Assembly: GCA_027296185.1 (NCBI GenBank)
Contig: JAPUJL010000214.1
Span: forward strand, 1 to 9,472
DNA length: 9,472 nucleotides
Reading direction: 5' to 3'
Source of the DNA: SAR324 cluster bacterium
Lineage (GTDB): Bacteria > SAR324 > JACQKK01
Under the pieces are notes generated by a model that worked only from the letters and a program-made list of their open reading frames with translations, was not told the origin of the DNA and searched no databases. Below, in pieces: positions 6,880 through 9,472 of this stretch. Position 1 is the first letter of the stretch. Each line of letters begins with the position of its first letter. Position numbers and translations under genes: made by a program.

Positions 6880-7977
6880 ATGAAGCGCAAAGCGGCAGCG
6901 ATCGAGAATCCGGAGGGCTTTGCCGAGCTGATTCCCATGCGCCCCGACGAGCGGATCGATCCGGTAACGGTGGGCGATTACCTGCGGGGTAAGCTCGCCG
7001 ATGCGGACGGCACGCCGGAGATTCTCCAGTTCGAGGGCGGCAAGGCGAACCTGACCTACCTGTTGCGTTACGGAGAGCGGGAATTCGTGCTCCGCCGCCC
7101 CCCGTTGGGGCCGGTGCCGGCCAAATCCCACGACATGGAGCGGGAAGCGCGGGTGCTCTCGGTGCTGTACCGCGCCTATCCCCTGGCTCCGCGGGCCTAT
7201 CATTACTGCGCCGATCCGTCGATCGCCGGCGCCCCGTTCTTCGTGATGGAGCGGCGCAAGGGCATTGTGATCCGGGAGCAGATGCCCGAACGCTTCCAGG
7301 GGCGGCCGGAACTGAACCGGCGCATGAGCGCCATGATCGTCGATGGCATGGCGGCGTTACACGGGATCGATCCGGAATCCATCGGCCTGGGCGGTTTGGG
7401 GCGGCCCGAGGGCTTCATGGAGCGGCAGATCGCCGGGTGGAAGCAGCGCTGGGAAGGCGCCAAGATCGTGGACGTGCCGGGGTTCGACGAGCTGCACGAC
7501 TGGCTCATGGCGCGGGTTCCCCGGCCTCAGCGGGTATCGCTGGTGCACAACGATTTCAAGCTGGATAACATGATGGTGGATCGGGACGATCCGGGAGTGT
7601 GCGTCGCCGTGTTCGATTGGGATATGTGCACCGTCGGCGATCCCCTGGTGGATCTGGGCACCCTGCTGGGCTATTGGGCCGAGCGGGGGGATTCCGGCGC
7701 CCGCCAGGCCTTCGCGCCCATGCCCACCCAGCAGGACGGCTTTTACACCCGGGCCGAGGTGGTCGAGCGCTACGGCCGCAAGACCGGACTGGACATGAGC
7801 GATGCGGAGTTTTACGAGATTTTCGCCCTCTACAAGACCGCGGTGGTCATACAGCAGTTGTTCGTCCGCTACCACCGCGGGCTGACGCAGGATACACGCT
7901 TTCAAGGCTACGACCGCAAAGGGGCGGACCTGATTCAAGTGGCCTGGGCGATGGCGAACCGCGGGCGGTGGGTCTAG
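6880..7977 (+). CDS. APH-family phosphotransferase (ACAD10/11-type)
   Basis: The 365-aa protein has the aminoglycoside-phosphotransferase/choline-kinase-like fold seen in the kinase-like part of ACAD10/11. Such enzymes transfer ATP phosphate to a small hydroxylated molecule, sometimes hydroxyacyl compounds. An N-lobe FEGGKANLTYLL (51-62) resembles the nucleotide loop. It is followed by FVLRRPP (69-75) and an HDMERE helix (84-89). The catalytic loop is LVHNDFKLDN (221-230), with Asp225 as likely base and Asn230 for Mg. The metal-binding block is VFDWDMCTVGDPLVDLG (244-260). The start at 6880 is supported by GGAAG at 6870-6874, 5 bases upstream. The reading frame stays open further upstream but shows no family similarity there. 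No acyl-CoA dehydrogenase gene is visible nearby, so the usual fatty-acid context is missing. dapD follows after 71 bp on the same strand. Family is confident; substrate is unknown, and antibiotic resistance is not implied. Confidence 0.85.
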   Translation: MKRKAAAIENPEGFAELIPMRPDERIDPVTVGDYLRGKLADADGTPEILQFEGGKANLTYLLRYGEREFVLRRPPLGPVPAKSHDMEREARVLSVLYRAYPLAPRAYHYCADPSIAGAPFFVMERRKGIVIREQMPERFQGRPELNRRMSAMIVDGMAALHGIDPESIGLGGLGRPEGFMERQIAGWKQRWEGAKIVDVPGFDELHDWLMARVPRPQRVSLVHNDFKLDNMMVDRDDPGVCVAVFDWDMCTVGDPLVDLGTLLGYWAERGDSGARQAFAPMPTQQDGFYTRAEVVERYGRKTGLDMSDAEFYEIFALYKTAVVIQQLFVRYHRGLTQDTRFQGYDRKGADLIQVAWAMANRGRWV

Positions 7978-7989
7978 CGCTGTCTCGTT

Positions 7990-8006
7990 CGGCGGCTGGT
8001 CCGCCG
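7990..8006 (+). terminator. weak stem-loop between the phosphotransferase gene and dapD
   Basis: CGGCGG (7990-7995) pairs with CCGCCG (8001-8006) around a 5-base loop, starting 13 bases after the phosphotransferase stop. There is no T-run. It may partly separate the two genes' expression, but transcription probably reads through. Confidence 0.2.
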
Positions 8007-8034
8007 CCCTTCGTCAGGTTTGGGGGGTGTCTCC

Positions 8035-8040
8035 TAAGGA
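8035..8040 (+). promoter_or_regulatory. ribosome binding site fixing the dapD start
   Basis: TAAGGA lies 8 bases before the ATG at 8049 and is the clearest Shine-Dalgarno match in the window. It decides the dapD start: the same frame is open for 450 bases further upstream, through the phosphotransferase gene, but that stretch is a shadow reading. Confidence 0.8.
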
Positions 8041-8048
8041 ATCGGCAG

Positions 8049-9167
8049 ATGAGCGTTTCGGAACGGAGCTTGGCGAAATTCGGCGCGATCGATCACCTGG
8101 TGCTGGTGCGGGTCTTCGATGGTGAGGGTGGACTGGCCGCGGTGCTGCCCAATCTACCGCCCCTGCGGGACGCGCTACGCGTGTTTCACGGCATCCTGGA
8201 CCGGGACGCCCAGATCGGGCAGGCGGAAGCGGAGAAGGGGCTGCAGGCCCTGCGCACGATGGAGGACGGCGCGGATCGGGACATCCTCCAGCTGCTGGAG
8301 CGCGCCCTGGGGGGCGAACGGCTGCGGATCACCGCCGTCGCCTCGCCCGTGGCGGGGTTGCTCGAGCGCCTCGCCGCGCGCACGGGCGACAAGGCGGATA
8401 CCGAAGCCTTCGTCGAGCTGCTCAACGCCGGCGACATCCGCGCCGCCGAAAAGGTCGGGGGCGCCTGGCGGCCGCAACCCTACGTGATCGACGGCATCCT
8501 CAATTATTTTAAAGTCCAGGAAAACGCGCTGCTGGAGCCGGGGTATTGGGACAAGATACCCCTGAAGACGGCCAACTACACCGGCGAAGTGTTCGCCGAG
8601 GGCGGCGTGCGGTACGCCCCGGGGTGCCGGGTGCGCACGGGCTGCTACATCGGCTCCGGCACGGTGGTGATGAACCAGGCCTTCATCAACATCGGCGCCT
8701 ACATCGCCGGCGATGGGGTGATGGTGGATGGAGGCGCCCGCATCGCTTCCTGCGCCCAGATCGGCAAAGGCGTGAAGTTCGGCGCCGGCTCGGGCATCGA
8801 GGGCATCCTGGAACCCGCCGGGAGGCTCCCCTCGATCGTCGAGGATCACGCCAAGATCGGCGCCATGTGCGAGGTCTCCGGCATCGTCGGCGAGGGCGCC
8901 GTGGTGGCCAGTGGCGTCGTGATGGCCTCCGGCAAGAAAATCTACGACGAGGAGAGCGGCAGCGTCCTCGCGCCGCTGGAGATTTCCGTCGGCGAAACGG
9001 TTTACCAGGTGCCGGTGATCCCCCCCTACCGGCTTGCCGTGGGCGGCGCCCTGTTGTCCGAATCGGGCAAGTTCACCACCGACTCGATCATCCTCAAGCC
9101 TGGCGACCTGCGCGACCGGGCCACCCTCCGGCACTTCGAGAAGCAAGGCATCCTCTACGAGGCGTAG
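8049..9167 (+). CDS. dapD: 2,3,4,5-tetrahydropyridine-2,6-dicarboxylate N-succinyltransferase DapD, N-terminally extended
   Basis: DapD transfers succinate from succinyl-CoA to tetrahydrodipicolinate in the succinylase branch of DAP/lysine synthesis, feeding peptidoglycan. The product is 372 aa. From about residue 122 it aligns with E. coli DapD (274 aa): LLNAGDIRAAEKVGGAW, then YWDKIPLK (167-174), followed by a left-handed beta-helix of hexapeptide repeats. This includes VMNQAFINIGAYIAGDG, MVDGGARIASCAQIGKG (225-241), GILEP, IVEDHAKIGAMCEVSGIVGE (263-282) and KIYDEESG (297-304). An Asp in the MVD motif (227) and a Glu in the IGA..EV motif (275) correspond to residues thought to be catalytic in the family. 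The MVDTWA motif of E. coli reads MVDGGA here. About 85 extra residues precede the shared core, with a helical look. The start is fixed by a strong Shine-Dalgarno. No dapC, dapE or other lysine gene is visible in the window. Confidence 0.9.
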   Translation: MSVSERSLAKFGAIDHLVLVRVFDGEGGLAAVLPNLPPLRDALRVFHGILDRDAQIGQAEAEKGLQALRTMEDGADRDILQLLERALGGERLRITAVASPVAGLLERLAARTGDKADTEAFVELLNAGDIRAAEKVGGAWRPQPYVIDGILNYFKVQENALLEPGYWDKIPLKTANYTGEVFAEGGVRYAPGCRVRTGCYIGSGTVVMNQAFINIGAYIAGDGVMVDGGARIASCAQIGKGVKFGAGSGIEGILEPAGRLPSIVEDHAKIGAMCEVSGIVGEGAVVASGVVMASGKKIYDEESGSVLAPLEISVGETVYQVPVIPPYRLAVGGALLSESGKFTTDSIILKPGDLRDRATLRHFEKQGILYEA

Positions 9168-9250
9168 GCCCCGCCGCTGCCGCGCGCCGTACATCCTGGA
9201 TAAAACGGTCGATTGCTCCCTTATTTCCCGCTTCAGATTGCGGCGCCCGG

Positions 9251-9472
9251 ATGCTGAGGGTCCGGAGAGACCGCCGCTCCGCGCGGGAACGAGTCAAGCT
9301 CTCCCGCTACATCGAGAGCATGACCTCGGTCACCACGCTCGTCGAGGCCATGCACGGCGCCGGCTCGCCCCAGGCGCAGCGGATCGCGATGCTGCGCCAG
9401 GCGGATTTGCAGAAGAAGATCGAGATGGCCGAGAAGGTCATCGACGGTACCGACGACGTGGAAGGCATCCCG
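9251..9472 (+). CDS. unrecognised protein, N-terminal part (runs off the right edge)
   Basis: A frame open to the end of the window can start at ATG 9251, giving 74 codons. ATG 9320 is an alternative start and gives 51. The first start has a very basic N-terminus (MLRVRRDRRSARERVKLSRY). The rest reads as amphipathic helix: SVTTLVEAMHGAGSPQAQRI, then AMLRQADLQKKIEMAEKVID and an acidic tail GTDDVEGIP. Neither start has a good Shine-Dalgarno. Coding is supported by the absence of stops and by the ordinary amino-acid make-up after 9300. The part before 9320 is less convincing and may be untranslated. I recognise no family. It lies 83 bp after dapD on the same strand. Confidence 0.45.
   Translation, partial: MLRVRRDRRSARERVKLSRYIESMTSVTTLVEAMHGAGSPQAQRIAMLRQADLQKKIEMAEKVIDGTDDVEGIP

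Noticed and set aside
7599..8048. In-frame upstream extension of dapD into the phosphotransferase gene
   Set aside because: It overlaps the conserved C-terminal half of the phosphotransferase in another frame, has no DapD similarity, and the strong TAAGGA site marks 8049 as the start.

Overview
The window is a compact, GC-rich stretch of a Gram-negative chromosome, most likely a proteobacterium and probably a gammaproteobacterium. The case for this is a lipobox-bearing OmpA/Pal-type outer-membrane lipoprotein, a LeuC/LeuD pair of proteobacterial type, lysine/DAP synthesis by the succinylase route (DapD), and isoprenoid precursor synthesis by the DXP route. No insertion sequence, phage gene, CRISPR array, rRNA or intact tRNA is visible.

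Layout, left to right. (1) The 3' part of a GH84 (O-GlcNAcase-like) glycoside hydrolase runs off the left edge (+ strand, stop at 994). (2) Converging on it are leuD and leuC (- strand, 1127-3203), the two subunits of isopropylmalate isomerase. They have their own candidate promoter in the 293-bp gap upstream. (3) Also on the - strand is an OmpA/Pal-like lipoprotein gene (3497-4375) with an unusually long linker. (4) A 238-bp gap follows, holding a perfect 8-bp stem-loop just past dxs and a 10-bp inverted repeat near the start of the lipoprotein gene. (5) Next is a divergent but catalytically intact dxs (- strand, 4614-6554). (6) A 325-bp divergent promoter region separates dxs from (7) an APH/ACAD10-type phosphotransferase gene (+, 6880-7977) and (8) dapD (+, 8049-9167), which encodes an enlarged DapD. 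(9) The start of an unrecognised gene (+, from about 9251) runs off the right edge.

Most of the genes are core metabolism: leucine synthesis, DXP/isoprenoid entry, DAP/lysine and peptidoglycan precursor synthesis, and an envelope lipoprotein that should bind DAP-containing peptidoglycan. They do not form one operon or an evident specialised system. The features most worth attention are the bacterial GH84 enzyme resembling eukaryotic O-GlcNAcase, the divergent DXS with a repeat-built Lys/Pro linker, the N-terminally extended DapD, and the long-linker Pal-like lipoprotein. I did not find convincing evidence of a new multi-gene system. Promoter and terminator calls were made by eye from consensus similarity and are tentative.
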